DNA of 33,885 nucleotides from the NCBI GenBank assembly GCA_022703405.1, contig JAKLDT010000013.1, positions 1 through 33,885 of the forward strand, read 5' to 3'. Within the stretch, counting starts at the first letter, position 1. Each line of letters begins with the position of its first letter. Shown in pieces: positions 15,196 through 24,334 of the stretch. The notes under the pieces are model-generated. The model was not told the origin of the DNA. It ran no database searches and worked only from the letters and a program-made list of their open reading frames with translations. The DNA comes from Bacteroidota bacterium (GTDB taxonomy: Bacteria; Bacteroidota; Bacteroidia; Bacteroidales; VadinHA17). The position numbers were made by a program, and so were the translations under genes.

Positions 15196-16530
15196 ATGAC
15201 CTTAAGTAAAAAAATAAAAAGACTTGTAATAACTGGCGGGATACTGCTGACAATAGTTGCCCTTATAGCATTCAACAGAATTGCCTCATCAAGAGGAAAG
15301 GTTTCTGTATTTGCTGAGGCAAAAAGTGATCTTTTTGAAATATCAGTTTCCAACTCAGGGGAACTTATTGCTGAGAACTCAGTCGAAATTCTTGGTCCGC
15401 AGATGGTGCAGGGACGCCGTAACATGGGATGGGGAGGACACAATAACATGAGGATGCAGGACCTCAAGATCCAGGATATCGTCCCTGAAGGCACAATGGT
15501 AAGAGAAGGTGACTTCATTGCCCAGATCGACAGGACACAATATGATAATTCGCTGAAAGATGCCATGGAAACCCTGAAGAAAGAGAATGAAACACTTGAG
15601 ATGAAGCTGCTCGATTCTGCTGTTGTGCTTACAAACCTGAGAGATGATATCAAAAACCAGGTTTATACAGTTGAAGAAGCCAGGATAACACTTGAACAGT
15701 CAAAATTTGAACCGCCTGCAACAATACGCAAAGCGCAGATTGACCTTGACAGACAGATAAGGACTCTTGAACAGAAACAGAAGGCATACAGGCTGAAGAT
15801 TGCACAGACCAAGGCAGACATTGAACACCAGAACCTGCATGTATCAATGGCTGAAACAACTGTACAGGACCTCGAAGACTATCTTGCACAGTTTACAGTT
15901 AAGGCCCCCGGTCATGGAATGGTAATATACAAGAAAGACAGGCTTGGAAACAAACGTAAGGCAGGTTCAAACATCAATCCGTGGGACCTTGTAATAGCCA
16001 CTCTGCCTGATCTTTCGGCGATGATATCAAAAACCTTTGTAAATGAAATTGAGATAAGCAGGGTGAAAAAAGGACAAAAAGCAGTTATTTCCATCGACGC
16101 TTTTCCTGACAAACAGTTTACAGGAACTGTTCTCAGCCTCGCAAATATCGGAGAACAATTGCCAAATTCCGATGCAAAGATGTTCGAGGTCCAGATAAAA
16201 ATTGATGGCTCCGATCCTGCCCTGAGGCCCTCAATGACAACAACAAATAAAATTATAATTGAAACTTTTGCTGATGCCATTTCAATACCCTCAGAATGTG
16301 TTATGGCCGGAACTGACAGTGTTCCATTTGTTTACCTTAAAAACAAGTCAAAGCAAATAGTTGTGCTGGGCAAGTCCAATGACAAACATGTTATAGTTGA
16401 GAAAGGTCTTAAGCCTGGTCAGCTTGTTTACACAATGCCCCCTGAAGAGCCTGAGAAATTCAGACTGAACGGTGAAGAACTCATTCCTGAAATAAAGCAG
16501 AGGTTATCAAAACAGCAGGCAGGCCTATAA
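15196..16530 (+). CDS. HlyD/MacA-type membrane-fusion (periplasmic adaptor) protein
   Basis: 444 residues. One N-terminal membrane anchor (about residues 8-27) is followed by a split lipoyl/barrel-sandwich domain ('FEISVSNSGELIAENSVEIL', then 'FTVKAPGHGMVIY' near 235-247). Between them, about 110-225, is a long Gln/Lys/Glu-rich coiled-coil hairpin. A beta-barrel domain ('AMISKTFVNEIEISRVKKGQ', near 275) and a membrane-proximal domain follow ('PSECVMAGTDSVPFVYLKNK'). This is the layout of MacA/RND-type adaptors that bridge an inner-membrane transporter to TolC. No transporter or outer-membrane factor gene is next to it: a tRNA and leuS follow. So the partner must be elsewhere or shared. Co-transcribed with the 73-residue protein. 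Confidence 0.82.
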   Translation: MTLSKKIKRLVITGGILLTIVALIAFNRIASSRGKVSVFAEAKSDLFEISVSNSGELIAENSVEILGPQMVQGRRNMGWGGHNNMRMQDLKIQDIVPEGTMVREGDFIAQIDRTQYDNSLKDAMETLKKENETLEMKLLDSAVVLTNLRDDIKNQVYTVEEARITLEQSKFEPPATIRKAQIDLDRQIRTLEQKQKAYRLKIAQTKADIEHQNLHVSMAETTVQDLEDYLAQFTVKAPGHGMVIYKKDRLGNKRKAGSNINPWDLVIATLPDLSAMISKTFVNEIEISRVKKGQKAVISIDAFPDKQFTGTVLSLANIGEQLPNSDAKMFEVQIKIDGSDPALRPSMTTTNKIIIETFADAISIPSECVMAGTDSVPFVYLKNKSKQIVVLGKSNDKHVIVEKGLKPGQLVYTMPPEEPEKFRLNGEELIPEIKQRLSKQQAGL

Positions 16531-16550
16531 AAAAGCAGCCCTTGAGCTGC
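16529..16550 (-). terminator. Intrinsic terminator of tRNA-Arg (possibly bidirectional)
   Basis: Read on the minus strand: GCAGC-TCAAGG-GCTGC followed directly by six T. It begins 6 bases past the tRNA 3' end. It also overlaps the end of the membrane-fusion gene, whose TAA is at 16528-16530, so it may serve both directions. Confidence 0.75.
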
Positions 16551-16555
16551 CTTTG

Positions 16556-16628
16556 TGATCCCGGAGCGATTCGAACGCTCAACCAACAGAACCGGAATCT
16601 GTCATTCTATCCATTGAACTACGGGACC
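16556..16628 (-). tRNA. tRNA-Arg, anticodon CCG
   Basis: The 73-nt cloverleaf folds fully on the minus strand. Acceptor GGTCCCG/CGGGATC (one G-U), D stem GTTC/GAAT, anticodon stem ACAGA/TCTGT with loop TTCCGGT, and T stem GAGCG/CGCTC with loop TTCGAAT. Positions 34-36 are CCG, which decodes CGG as Arg. Discriminator base is A. The CCA end is not encoded, so it must be added after transcription. A terminator follows at once. No integrase or duplicated 3' end marks it as an integration site here. Confidence 0.95.
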
Positions 16629-16670
16629 GGTATTGCTGCAAAAGTAATATCAAAAGGCCGTTTTAACAAA

Positions 16671-16716
16671 TCCTTTGTGCTCTTTGCGTAAAATCTTTGT
16701 TTCCTTTGTGGTTAAA
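16671..16716. repeat. CTTTGTG/CTTTGCG simple-repeat element upstream of leuS
   Basis: The word CTTTG recurs four times in 46 bases (CCTTTGTGC, TCTTTGCGTAAAA, TCTTTGTT, TCCTTTGTGGTTAAA). It lies 84 bp before leuS. The opposite-strand reading (CCACAAAGGA, ACAAAGA) resembles the element at 13522-13542. Confidence 0.5.
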
Positions 16717-16751
16717 GGATTTAAATTCTTCTGCATTTACCAAAGTTTTCA

Positions 16752-16759
16752 TAATTTCG
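16752..16759 (+). promoter_or_regulatory. Candidate -7 element of leuS
   Basis: TAATTTCG matches TAnnTTTG at 7 of 8 positions and would give a leader of about 37 bases before the leuS ATG at 16800. No clear -33 TTTG is seen. Confidence 0.35.
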
Positions 16760-16799
16760 CACACTTAATTCAGGAATACTAATTATCAAGCCGGAAACA

Positions 16800-19463
16800 A
16801 TGGATTACAATTTTAACAACATCGAGAAGAAGTGGCAAAAATACTGGGAGGATAACAAAACATTTAAAACTCCCGATGATCTTACAAATCCGAAGAAATG
16901 CTATATCCTCGATATGTTCCCCTATCCTTCCGGTGCCGGACTACATGTCGGACATCCTGAAGGGTACACGGCTACCGATATCTACAGCCGATACAAGAGA
17001 ATGAAGGGCTTCAACGTGCTTCATCCGATGGGATGGGACGCATTCGGCCTGCCTGCAGAACAATATGCAATTCAAACCGGCACCCACCCTTCAATAACAA
17101 CAAAAAACAACTGCGATACCTTCAGAAGACAGATTAAGGAACTCGGCCTCAGCTATGACTGGGACAGGGAAATAAACACAACTGATCCGAAATACTTCAG
17201 ATGGACTCAGTGGATTTTCATCCGCCTGTATAATACATGGTTTGATGATACTATTCAGAAAGGCAGACCAATATCGGAACTTCAGGTCCCTGATGACATA
17301 AGGAAGAAAGGACCTGCTGAAACTGTAAAATACATTGATTCCAGGAGACTTGCCTATTACGATAATGCCCAGGTATGGTGGTGTCCAAATTGTCGCATTG
17401 TATGTGCCAATGAAGAAGTCCTGAATGACGGTTCGCATGAAAAATGCGGGCACCGTGTTGAAAAGAAGAATCTCAAGCAATGGATGCTCAGAATTCCGCT
17501 TTATGCCGAAAGGCTTCTGAAAGGGATCGATACTGTTGACTGGCCGGAAGGCATAAAGGATATGCAACGCAACTGGATTGGCAGGTCAACCGGTGCGGAA
17601 GTTGATTTTTCAGTTGAAGGACTTGCTGAAAAACTCACTGTTTTCACAACACGGCCCGACACTCTCTTTGGTGCAACATACATGGTAATCGCTCCCGAAC
17701 ATCCCATGACAGGTCAGATTACAGTTAAAGAACATGCCGACGCAGTAAATGATTATATAAAGGCCAGTTCACTGAAATCCGATCTCGACAGAACAGATCT
17801 GGCCAAGGAAAAAACAGGTGTCTTCACAGGAAGATATGCGATCAACCCTGTAAATAATAAGCGTATTCCGATATGGATTGCAGATTATGTTCTGACAGGT
17901 TACGGAACCGGAGCAATTATGGCAGTACCGGCCCACGACACCCGTGACTTTGAATTTGCTAAGAAGTTTAACCTCCCTGTTATCTGTATCCAGGATCCTG
18001 ATGTTCAGGATTCAGAGCAGAAAGCAAGAATACTTGAAGGCAATGAATGCTGGACTGAGGATGGAAAGTATATTAACTCTTCAGACAAGTCAACAGGAAT
18101 AGACATTAACGGCCTTAACAAGGAAGCAGGCATTCAGAAAATAATAAAATGGCTTGAATCCAGGAATCTGGGAACAGCCAGGATAAACTATAAGCTCCGC
18201 GACTGGCTGTTCAGCCGCCAGCGCTACTGGGGTGAACCATTCCCTGTTATTCACTGGGAGGATGGTGAAATATCGCTGCTCGATGACAAAGAGCTGCCGC
18301 TTATGCTTCCCGATCTTGAAAAATATCTTCCCGGAGATTCAGGCGAATCACCTCTTTCAAATGCTGACATGTGGCTTACAGTAACCGATGCGAAAGGAAG
18401 AAAAGGAAGGCGTGAAACAAATACAATGCCGCAATGGGCAGGTTCCTGCTGGTATTACCTCCGCTTCATCGATCCGAAAAACGATCAGCTTATCTTCGAT
18501 CACGAAAAGGAAAAATACTGGATGCCTGTGGATCTGTACATTGGCGGTGCAGAACATGCTGTTCTTCATCTCCTCTACAGCCGTTTCTGGCATAAGGTAC
18601 TTTTCGACCTTGGAATCGTTTCAACTGATGAGCCTTACATGAAGCTTTTCAACCAGGGTATGATACTTGCCTTTGCTTATGAAACCGAAACAGGAATGAA
18701 GATTCCGGCCGACCAGGTTGTTGAGAAAGAGGGTAAGTTTTATCATGGTGAAGGAGGACCTCTGCTCAGACAGATAGTTGCAAAAATGTCCAAATCACTC
18801 AAGAATGTTGTTAATCCTGATGATGTTACATCGAAATACGGAGCTGACTCTCTGAGGCTTTATGAGATGTTCATGGGTCCCCTTGATGTTACAAAACCAT
18901 GGGACGACAAGGGTGTTAAGGGCGTCTTCAACTTCCTTGGAAGAACCTGCCGTTTCTTTGGCAGCCTTGAAAACATTTATGAAGGTCCGGAAGATCCTGA
19001 AGTGCTGAAAGGCCTTCATCATCTTATCAAAAAAGCTGAAGGCGACATCGAGAACCTCAGGTTCAATACGGCAATATCAGCAATGATGATCTTCCTTAAC
19101 CTTGCAACAAAAAAAGGAAAAGTATCTCACGACACTGCCTGTCAGTTTGCAAAGGTTCTTGCTCCCTTCGCTCCTCACCTGGCTGAGGAATTATGGCAGA
19201 TACTCGGGAATAAGAATACCCTGGCTTATGAGCCATGGCCGGTTTACAATGAAGAATACCTGAAAGAAGACAACTTTGAATATCCGGTTTCATTTAACGG
19301 TAAGATGAGATTCAGTATCCTCCTTCCCGTTTCAATGTCGAAAGAAGAGATAACAAAGGCTGTTCTTGCAGATGACAGGGCAAAGAAATGGCTGGGCGGT
19401 TCAGCACCCTCAAACATTATAGTAGTGCCGAACAGGATTGTAAATATTGTTGTAAAGAATTAG
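16800..19463 (+). CDS. leuS: Leucyl-tRNA synthetase
   Basis: 887 residues, cytoplasmic class Ia synthetase that charges tRNA-Leu. The 'HIGH' motif appears as HVGH (residues 49-52) in '[16 protein letters not shown]'. The CP1 editing domain shows '[20 protein letters not shown]' and '[20 protein letters not shown]', including the Asp of the editing pocket. 'KMSKS' lies at 662-666, preceded by '[16 protein letters not shown]'. A zinc-type knuckle, '[15 protein letters not shown]', with '[10 protein letters not shown]' is intact. The C-terminal anticodon and tail domain end in 'PNRIVNIVV'. The whole gene appears normal. It is followed 15 bp later by the M23 peptidase gene in the same direction. 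Confidence 0.97.
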   Translation: MDYNFNNIEKKWQKYWEDNKTFKTPDDLTNPKKCYILDMFPYPSGAGLHVGHPEGYTATDIYSRYKRMKGFNVLHPMGWDAFGLPAEQYAIQTGTHPSITTKNNCDTFRRQIKELGLSYDWDREINTTDPKYFRWTQWIFIRLYNTWFDDTIQKGRPISELQVPDDIRKKGPAETVKYIDSRRLAYYDNAQVWWCPNCRIVCANEEVLNDGSHEKCGHRVEKKNLKQWMLRIPLYAERLLKGIDTVDWPEGIKDMQRNWIGRSTGAEVDFSVEGLAEKLTVFTTRPDTLFGATYMVIAPEHPMTGQITVKEHADAVNDYIKASSLKSDLDRTDLAKEKTGVFTGRYAINPVNNKRIPIWIADYVLTGYGTGAIMAVPAHDTRDFEFAKKFNLPVICIQDPDVQDSEQKARILEGNECWTEDGKYINSSDKSTGIDINGLNKEAGIQKIIKWLESRNLGTARINYKLRDWLFSRQRYWGEPFPVIHWEDGEISLLDDKELPLMLPDLEKYLPGDSGESPLSNADMWLTVTDAKGRKGRRETNTMPQWAGSCWYYLRFIDPKNDQLIFDHEKEKYWMPVDLYIGGAEHAVLHLLYSRFWHKVLFDLGIVSTDEPYMKLFNQGMILAFAYETETGMKIPADQVVEKEGKFYHGEGGPLLRQIVAKMSKSLKNVVNPDDVTSKYGADSLRLYEMFMGPLDVTKPWDDKGVKGVFNFLGRTCRFFGSLENIYEGPEDPEVLKGLHHLIKKAEGDIENLRFNTAISAMMIFLNLATKKGKVSHDTACQFAKVLAPFAPHLAEELWQILGNKNTLAYEPWPVYNEEYLKEDNFEYPVSFNGKMRFSILLPVSMSKEEITKAVLADDRAKKWLGGSAPSNIIVVPNRIVNIVVKN

Positions 19464-19478
19464 ACTGCTGAAGGATTA

Positions 19479-20714
19479 ATGAAACTTAAGCGCTTACTGC
19501 AATTATCAGTTATTCTCTTTATCCTTTCTTCATGCCGGCATTCTGAACAGACATCAATTCCTGTTTCAGCTTTATCGGACACTTCCTGTTCCGATACGGC
19601 AGCTGTATCACCTTCCCTGCTCTATGGAATAAACACCGACACCTTCGACCTTATTTACGGCAACATTAAAGCTAATGGTTTCCTGTCAGAAATACTTCTC
19701 CGACATGGAGTAACAATGCAGGAGATAGACCAGGCTGTAAGGAATAACAGGTCGGTATTCGATGTAAGAAATATAAAGGCCGGGAACAGGTATATCCTCT
19801 TCTGTGAACGCGACAGTCCTGCTCATGCCAGGTACCTCGTATATGAACATGATCAGACAACAAGTTATATTTTCAGCTTTGGCGACACAATAGCAGTTAA
19901 GCAGGTTAAGAAACAAATAAGCAGCGTAATAAGATATGCTACAGGAAAGATAGAAACCTCCCTCTGGGATGCAATGATGGCAGAAAACCTTCATCCTTCG
20001 CTTGCTGTGAGCTTGTCCGAGATCTTCGCCTGGACAGTCGACTTTTTCGGTCTTCAGGTGGGAGACAGTTTCAAGGTAATATACGAGGAGTTGTATGTTG
20101 ATGGAAAACCGCTGGGAACTGGAAGGATTTACGGAGCGCAGTTCAACTGGTCGGGAGCGCTCATTACTGCTTTGCCATTCATACAGGACGACCGGGAATC
20201 ATTTTTTGACAAGGACGGTAACAGTCTCAGAAAGGCTTTCCTCAAAGCACCTCTTCAGTTCTCAAGGATAAGCTCAAGATTCTCATCTTCACGAATGCAC
20301 CCCATATTACGTATCAGGAGACCACATTTCGGTGTTGATTATGCAGCCCCTGTCGGTACTCCGGTACTCTCAATCGGAGACGGAAGGGTCACTGCCGCCA
20401 GAAGGGAAAACGGCTCAGGACTTATGGTGAGGATACAGCATAATAGTGTATATGCCACAGCTTACCTTCACCTGAGCAGACTTGGTAGCGGTATCAGTGC
20501 CGGTGTTCCTGTAAAACAGGGAGATATTATCGGATACGTGGGCAGCAGTGGACTTTCAACAGGACCTCATCTTGATTTCAGATTCTATATGAACGGATCA
20601 CCTGTGGATCCCCTTAAAGTTGAAGCTCCTCCGGTGGAACCCGTTTCTCCGGAAAATATGCCACGTTTTGAGATAAACAGGAAAGTGGTCGAGACACTGT
20701 TAGGTACTTTCTGA
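19479..20714 (+). CDS. M23-family peptidase lipoprotein (LytM type) with altered zinc-site motif
   Basis: 411 residues. The lipoprotein signal has its lipobox at ILSSC (Cys19). Residues 60-230 form an OapA/Csd3-like N-terminal region ('LLRHGVTMQEIDQAV', 'AWTVDFFGLQVGDSFKVIYE'), which in Csd3-type enzymes occludes the active site. The LytM domain spans about 260-380. His283 and Asp287 in 'HFGVDYAAP' provide two zinc ligands, His331 in 'TAYLHLSRL' and His364 in 'TGPHLDFRFY' the catalytic His residues. The usual third ligand, the second His of HxH, is Asp366 here. This may be tolerated in Bacteroidetes members of the family. Likely cuts peptidoglycan cross-links during cell elongation. The N-terminal start at 19479 places the signal peptide correctly. 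Confidence 0.87.
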   Translation: MKLKRLLQLSVILFILSSCRHSEQTSIPVSALSDTSCSDTAAVSPSLLYGINTDTFDLIYGNIKANGFLSEILLRHGVTMQEIDQAVRNNRSVFDVRNIKAGNRYILFCERDSPAHARYLVYEHDQTTSYIFSFGDTIAVKQVKKQISSVIRYATGKIETSLWDAMMAENLHPSLAVSLSEIFAWTVDFFGLQVGDSFKVIYEELYVDGKPLGTGRIYGAQFNWSGALITALPFIQDDRESFFDKDGNSLRKAFLKAPLQFSRISSRFSSSRMHPILRIRRPHFGVDYAAPVGTPVLSIGDGRVTAARRENGSGLMVRIQHNSVYATAYLHLSRLGSGISAGVPVKQGDIIGYVGSSGLSTGPHLDFRFYMNGSPVDPLKVEAPPVEPVSPENMPRFEINRKVVETLLGTF

Positions 20715-20731
20715 CCAGCAGGTAAGAAACG

Positions 20732-20817
20732 ACCTCACCCCAAACCCCTCCCCCGGTGTGGGAGGGGCTTCCCCTTCCCCCTCTCACATCGGGAGAGGGG
20801 GATCGAGGGGGTGAGGT
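20732..20817. repeat. Multi-hairpin palindromic intergenic repeat
   Basis: A 10-bp outer stem, ACCTCACCCC (20732-20741) with GGGGTGAGGT (20808-20817), encloses two hairpins: CCCCTCCC/GGGAGGGG at 20745-20767, and CCCCCTCTC/GAGAGGGGG at 20777-20801. It lies between the convergent M23 and purN genes, where it can act as a bidirectional terminator. Same family as 4291-4410. Confidence 0.85.
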
Positions 20818-20839
20818 AAGTAAAACTATCAAGCAAAAA

Positions 20840-21412
20840 TTAAGCCAGCCTCTCAATCAGTTCCTCAATCACCAGCGGGAAGTGTTCATATTCAAGGGCA
20901 TGCACCTTACTGGCAAGCGACTCATGGTCATCTCCGGCCTCCACTGTGCATTTTGCCTGAAATATTACATCGCCCTCGTCATAATTCCGGTTTACATAAT
21001 GTATTGTAATTCCTGACTCCCGGTCACCGCTGGCAATTACTGCCTTGTGGACAATATCACCATACATTCCCTTTCCTCCGTATGAAGGCAGCAGTGCGGG
21101 ATGAATATTAACTATCCTCCTGTTAAATGTACTCGTTATAATATCAGGTACAAGCCACAGAAATCCTGCCAGTACAATGAAATCAATGCTGTTCTCTGAT
21201 AATATATCGGCAACTCTTGAAGAAGTATAAAAATCATTGCGGTCGAAAAAAATTGTTTTCACTCCAAGGTCTTCAGCACGTTTTATTACCAATGCTTGCT
21301 GCCGGTTACAAAGAACAAGCTTTACTTTTGCGCAATTTCTGGTCGAAAAATACCTAATAATGTTTTCTGCGTTTGTGCCCGACCCTGAAGCAAAAATAGC
21401 TATATTCTTCAT
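20840..21412 (-). CDS. purN: Phosphoribosylglycinamide formyltransferase
   Basis: 190 residues, full length. It transfers the formyl group of 10-formyl-tetrahydrofolate to GAR in purine synthesis (cytoplasm). 'IAIFASGSGTNAENII' is the phosphate-binding N-terminus. 'VNIHPALLPSYGGKGMYG' contains catalytic Asn102 and His104, and 'IHYVNRNYDEGDVI' contains Asp145. All three catalytic residues are present. It runs divergently from acpP, with 182 bp between the start codons. This purN-acpP-fabF-rnc arrangement is common in Bacteroidetes. Confidence 0.95.
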   Translation of the reverse strand: MKNIAIFASGSGTNAENIIRYFSTRNCAKVKLVLCNRQQALVIKRAEDLGVKTIFFDRNDFYTSSRVADILSENSIDFIVLAGFLWLVPDIITSTFNRRIVNIHPALLPSYGGKGMYGDIVHKAVIASGDRESGITIHYVNRNYDEGDVIFQAKCTVEAGDDHESLASKVHALEYEHFPLVIEELIERLA

Positions 21413-21594
21413 TTATTGTAACTTACGTAATTAGTGTTATTTAATTAACAATCAATCTGATTGATGCTAAACAGCTGATTTACTTTTATTTGATCTAGTG
21501 CATGAATAAAAAAACATTAAATCTCTTGAAAAATATAGTACAAATATATTTCTTTGCATGGTTCAAAAACTAATATTAATTAAATTTTAGAATT
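21413..21594. promoter_or_regulatory. Divergent purN / acpP intergenic region with candidate acpP -7 element
   Basis: A/T-rich (about 75 percent). On the plus strand TATATTTC (21545-21552) matches TAnnTTTG at 7 of 8 positions and would give acpP a leader of about 40 bases. No operator-like inverted repeat stands out. Confidence 0.35.
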
Positions 21595-21831
21595 ATGTCG
21601 GACATTGCCACAAGAGTAAAGGAAATTATAGTAGACAAACTCGGAGTAGACGAATCAGAAGTTACTCCTGAAGCCAGCTTTACTAATGATTTGGGAGCAG
21701 ACTCTCTTGACACTGTTGAGTTGATCATGGAGTTCGAAAAAGAATTCAACATCGGAATTCCCGATGACCAGGCAGAAACCATCGGTACAGTTGGTGATGC
21801 AATTAAGTACATCGAGGAAAATGCAAAGTAA
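21595..21831 (+). CDS. acpP: Acyl carrier protein
   Basis: 78 residues, acidic. '[19 protein letters not shown]' holds Ser37, the site of the 4'-phosphopantetheine arm. The four-helix pattern and C-terminal '[14 protein letters not shown]' are typical. It carries growing acyl chains in type II fatty acid synthesis. The ketosynthase gene fabF follows after 23 bases, so the two are almost surely co-transcribed. Confidence 0.97.
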   Translation: MSDIATRVKEIIVDKLGVDESEVTPEASFTNDLGADSLDTVELIMEFEKEFNIGIPDDQAETIGTVGDAIKYIEENAK

Positions 21832-21854
21832 TTTGCATTTAAAATAATCATTTT

Positions 21855-23099
21855 ATGAGAAGAGTTGTAGTTACGGGGATTGGAGCTCTGACTCCACTGG
21901 GTAATAATTTGCATGAAACTTGGGAAGGACTTAAAAACGGTGTGAGTGGCGCCAATATGATCACTTATTTCAACACCGAAAAGTTCAAAACAAAATTTGC
22001 CTGCGAATTAAAAAACTATGACTCCTCAAAGCATTTCGACAGGAAGGAGGCAAACAAACTCGACCTTTATTCACAATATGCCCTCGTAACAACCGAAGAA
22101 GCCGTTAATGATTCAGGATTAAACCTGGAAAAAATTGATAAGGACAGGGTTGGTGTGATATGGGCATCAGGTATCGGCGGACTAGAAACTTTTTTTCTGG
22201 CAATAAAAAGCCACGTTCTTGGCGATGGGACACCCCGCTTCAGCCCGTTCTTCATCCCCAAGATGATTGGTGACATAGCTGCCGGAGTTATTTCAATCAA
22301 ATACGGATTCAGAGGTCCAAACTTCGGTACAGTATCAGCATGCGCTTCTTCAACAAATTCAATTATCGATGCAGTAAATTATATCCGCTGGGGAAAAGCT
22401 GATATTTTTGTTACAGGAGGTTCGGAAGCATGTGTAAATGAGCCTGGCATTGGAGGATTCAATGCACTCCAGGCACTTTCAACAAGAAATGACGAATACA
22501 GCTCAGCATCCCGTCCCTTTGACAGGACTCGTGACGGATTTGTGCTGGGTGAAGGTTCCGGAGCCCTCATTGTTGAGGAATATGAACATGCAAAGGCAAG
22601 AGGAGCCAAAATTTATGCCGAATTGGTTGGAACAGGCCTGACAGCTGATGCTTACCACATGACTGCCCCCCACCCTGAAGGACTGGGAGCAAGAAATGTA
22701 ATGAAACTTGCAGTGCAGGAAGCCGGCATCACTGTTAATGACATCGATTATATTAATGTTCACGGGACATCAACCCCTCTGGGAGATGTCTCGGAAACAA
22801 AGGCTATTGTTGATGTGTTCGGCGAACATGCATATAAACTAAATATCAGCTCTACAAAATCAATGACTGGTCACCTTCTGGGAGCAGCCGGCGCTGTAGA
22901 GGCCATTGCTGCAATAATGGCTGTAAAACATGATATAATTCCACCCACAATCAACTTCAGGGAAGCAGACCCTGATATTGACCAGAATCTGAATCTTACA
23001 CTTAATAAGGCTCAAAGCAGAACTGTGAATTATGCCATTAGCAATACCTTTGGCTTTGGCGGGCATAATGCATCGGTAGTCATTAAAAAAGCAGAATAA
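21855..23099 (+). CDS. fabF: Beta-ketoacyl-ACP synthase II
   Basis: 414 residues, the usual FabF length. The Cys-His-His triad is complete: Cys163 in 'VSACASSTNS', His303 in 'INVHGTSTPLGD', and His340 in 'KSMTGHLLGAAGAVEA', with Lys335 nearby. It condenses malonyl-ACP with acyl-ACP to elongate fatty acids, with a preference for longer and unsaturated chains in FabF-type enzymes. The FabF-type N-terminus 'RRVVVTGIGALTPLGNN' is intact. Stop codon 2 bases before the rnc start. Confidence 0.96.
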   Translation: MRRVVVTGIGALTPLGNNLHETWEGLKNGVSGANMITYFNTEKFKTKFACELKNYDSSKHFDRKEANKLDLYSQYALVTTEEAVNDSGLNLEKIDKDRVGVIWASGIGGLETFFLAIKSHVLGDGTPRFSPFFIPKMIGDIAAGVISIKYGFRGPNFGTVSACASSTNSIIDAVNYIRWGKADIFVTGGSEACVNEPGIGGFNALQALSTRNDEYSSASRPFDRTRDGFVLGEGSGALIVEEYEHAKARGAKIYAELVGTGLTADAYHMTAPHPEGLGARNVMKLAVQEAGITVNDIDYINVHGTSTPLGDVSETKAIVDVFGEHAYKLNISSTKSMTGHLLGAAGAVEAIAAIMAVKHDIIPPTINFREADPDIDQNLNLTLNKAQSRTVNYAISNTFGFGGHNASVVIKKAE

Positions 23100-23101
23100 T
23101 A

Positions 23102-23845
23102 GTGTCATTATTCCTAAGGAGAATAAATGGTACATATATTCTTGATAAACATGAGTTCAGCTCTCGTTTAAAAAAGATTTTCGGTTTCAGGCCGGGAAAC
23201 CTGAAGCTATATGAAATTGCATTTATACACCGGTCTGCCACATTCACTCTTCCCGACGGGAAAAAAGTCAATAACGAACGGCTTGAGTTTCTTGGTGATG
23301 CAGTAATAAGCACTATACTTTCTGATTATCTCTTTGAGAAATTTCCTGATGCCAGTGAAGGATTCATGACAAAAATACGTTCACGGATAGTGAACAGGGA
23401 TGTCCTGAACCAGCTTGCCGTATCAATGGGCATTAACAAGATTCTGATAAGCAATGTAAACAGCCAGCATCCTACACGCAACCTTTATGGCGATGCTCTT
23501 GAAGCCCTTATCGGATCAGTTTTCCTTGATAAGGGATACAAGAAAACAAAAAAGATATTCATAAAAAGAATCCTGGATAAACATATCAACCTGGAATCAA
23601 TTATCAGCACTGACACCGACTATAAAAGCCTTGTTTTTGAGTGGGTCCAGAAAAACAAATCAAACCTTATCTTCACATACAACGAAGAGTACGATTTCAA
23701 TATGAAGAAATCGGTATTCTCAACAACACTTATTATTGACGGTACCGGCATGGGTACAGGTCAGGGTTCCTCAAAAAAGGAAGCAGAACAGGAAGCTGCT
23801 TGTCAGGCATGGAAAAGACTGAGAGATAAATCAGTCGTGCAGTGA
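23102..23845 (+). CDS. rnc: Ribonuclease III
   Basis: 247 residues starting at GTG. The signature 'NNERLEFLGDAVIS' (58-70) contains Glu62 and Asp66, and 'YGDALEALIGSVFLD' contains Asp131 and Glu134, so all four metal-binding acids are present. The C-terminal double-stranded-RNA-binding domain (about 172-243) ends in 'GSSKKEAEQEAACQAWKRL'. It cuts structured rRNA precursors and mRNAs. No in-frame ATG is available before residue 89, well past the start of the catalytic domain, so GTG at 23102 is the best start; it follows the fabF stop by 2 bases and may rely on coupling. An AAGGAG sequence lies inside the reading frame at 23116-23121, leading to an out-of-frame ATG. Confidence 0.93.
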   Translation: MSLFLRRINGTYILDKHEFSSRLKKIFGFRPGNLKLYEIAFIHRSATFTLPDGKKVNNERLEFLGDAVISTILSDYLFEKFPDASEGFMTKIRSRIVNRDVLNQLAVSMGINKILISNVNSQHPTRNLYGDALEALIGSVFLDKGYKKTKKIFIKRILDKHINLESIISTDTDYKSLVFEWVQKNKSNLIFTYNEEYDFNMKKSVFSTTLIIDGTGMGTGQGSSKKEAEQEAACQAWKRLRDKSVVQ

Positions 23846-23893
23846 ACCTTGATTCGTTTTTTTAATTACCTTTATCAGTCTGTGGCTTGAATA

Positions 23894-24331
23894 ATGAAAA
23901 GCACACCAAAAACAAAACGTATCATTTTTGATGCAGGTAAGAATGAAAACCTGCTTGTTTTTGGAATAGTTTCAGCAGAACCCGATTATAAATTATCTCT
24001 GGCTTTAAACAGAAAAATGGGAATCTCTCTAAGAAATACTGATCCCTTATGCATAAGTGAAGATTCAGTAAATGAATTGTCCTTCAGTCGTTTCAGAGCC
24101 ACAGGCAAGACCGGCGAAGTTCTGTATGAACTTGTGTCAAACAGGTCAGGCAGCCAGTTCCTTCTGAAAAAGCTTAAAAATATTGATTTCTTTTTACAGG
24201 TCCACCTGCCCCAGGGCAGTGCCGGAGCTGAAATATCTGCCCGTCTGAAGCAGACAGAGGCTGTTAGTGCAGTTTTTATTATTGATAAGGATACGCTTAA
24301 CGATAAAAATTTACATTACCTAATACAGTAA
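23894..24331 (+). CDS. IPExxxVDY-family protein
   Basis: 145 residues, cytoplasmic. The sequence fits the Bacteroidetes-specific IPExxxVDY family of unknown function, named after its motif: 'NLLVFGIVSAEPDYKLSLALNRKMGISLRN' at the N-terminal third, a central 'LVSNRSG', and the C-terminal 'AEISARLKQTEAVSAVFIID'. In this family the gene usually lies between rnc and pyk. Here rnc is upstream (48 bp) but a membrane-protein gene, not pyk, follows. No catalytic motif is visible. Function unknown. Confidence 0.75.
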   Translation: MKSTPKTKRIIFDAGKNENLLVFGIVSAEPDYKLSLALNRKMGISLRNTDPLCISEDSVNELSFSRFRATGKTGEVLYELVSNRSGSQFLLKKLKNIDFFLQVHLPQGSAGAEISARLKQTEAVSAVFIIDKDTLNDKNLHYLIQ

Positions 24332-24334
24332 TTT

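Noticed and set aside
16556..16628. tRNA-Arg as the attachment site of an integrated element
   Set aside because: No integrase, no repeated tRNA 3' end and no change in gene style on either side; both neighbours are ordinary chromosomal genes.
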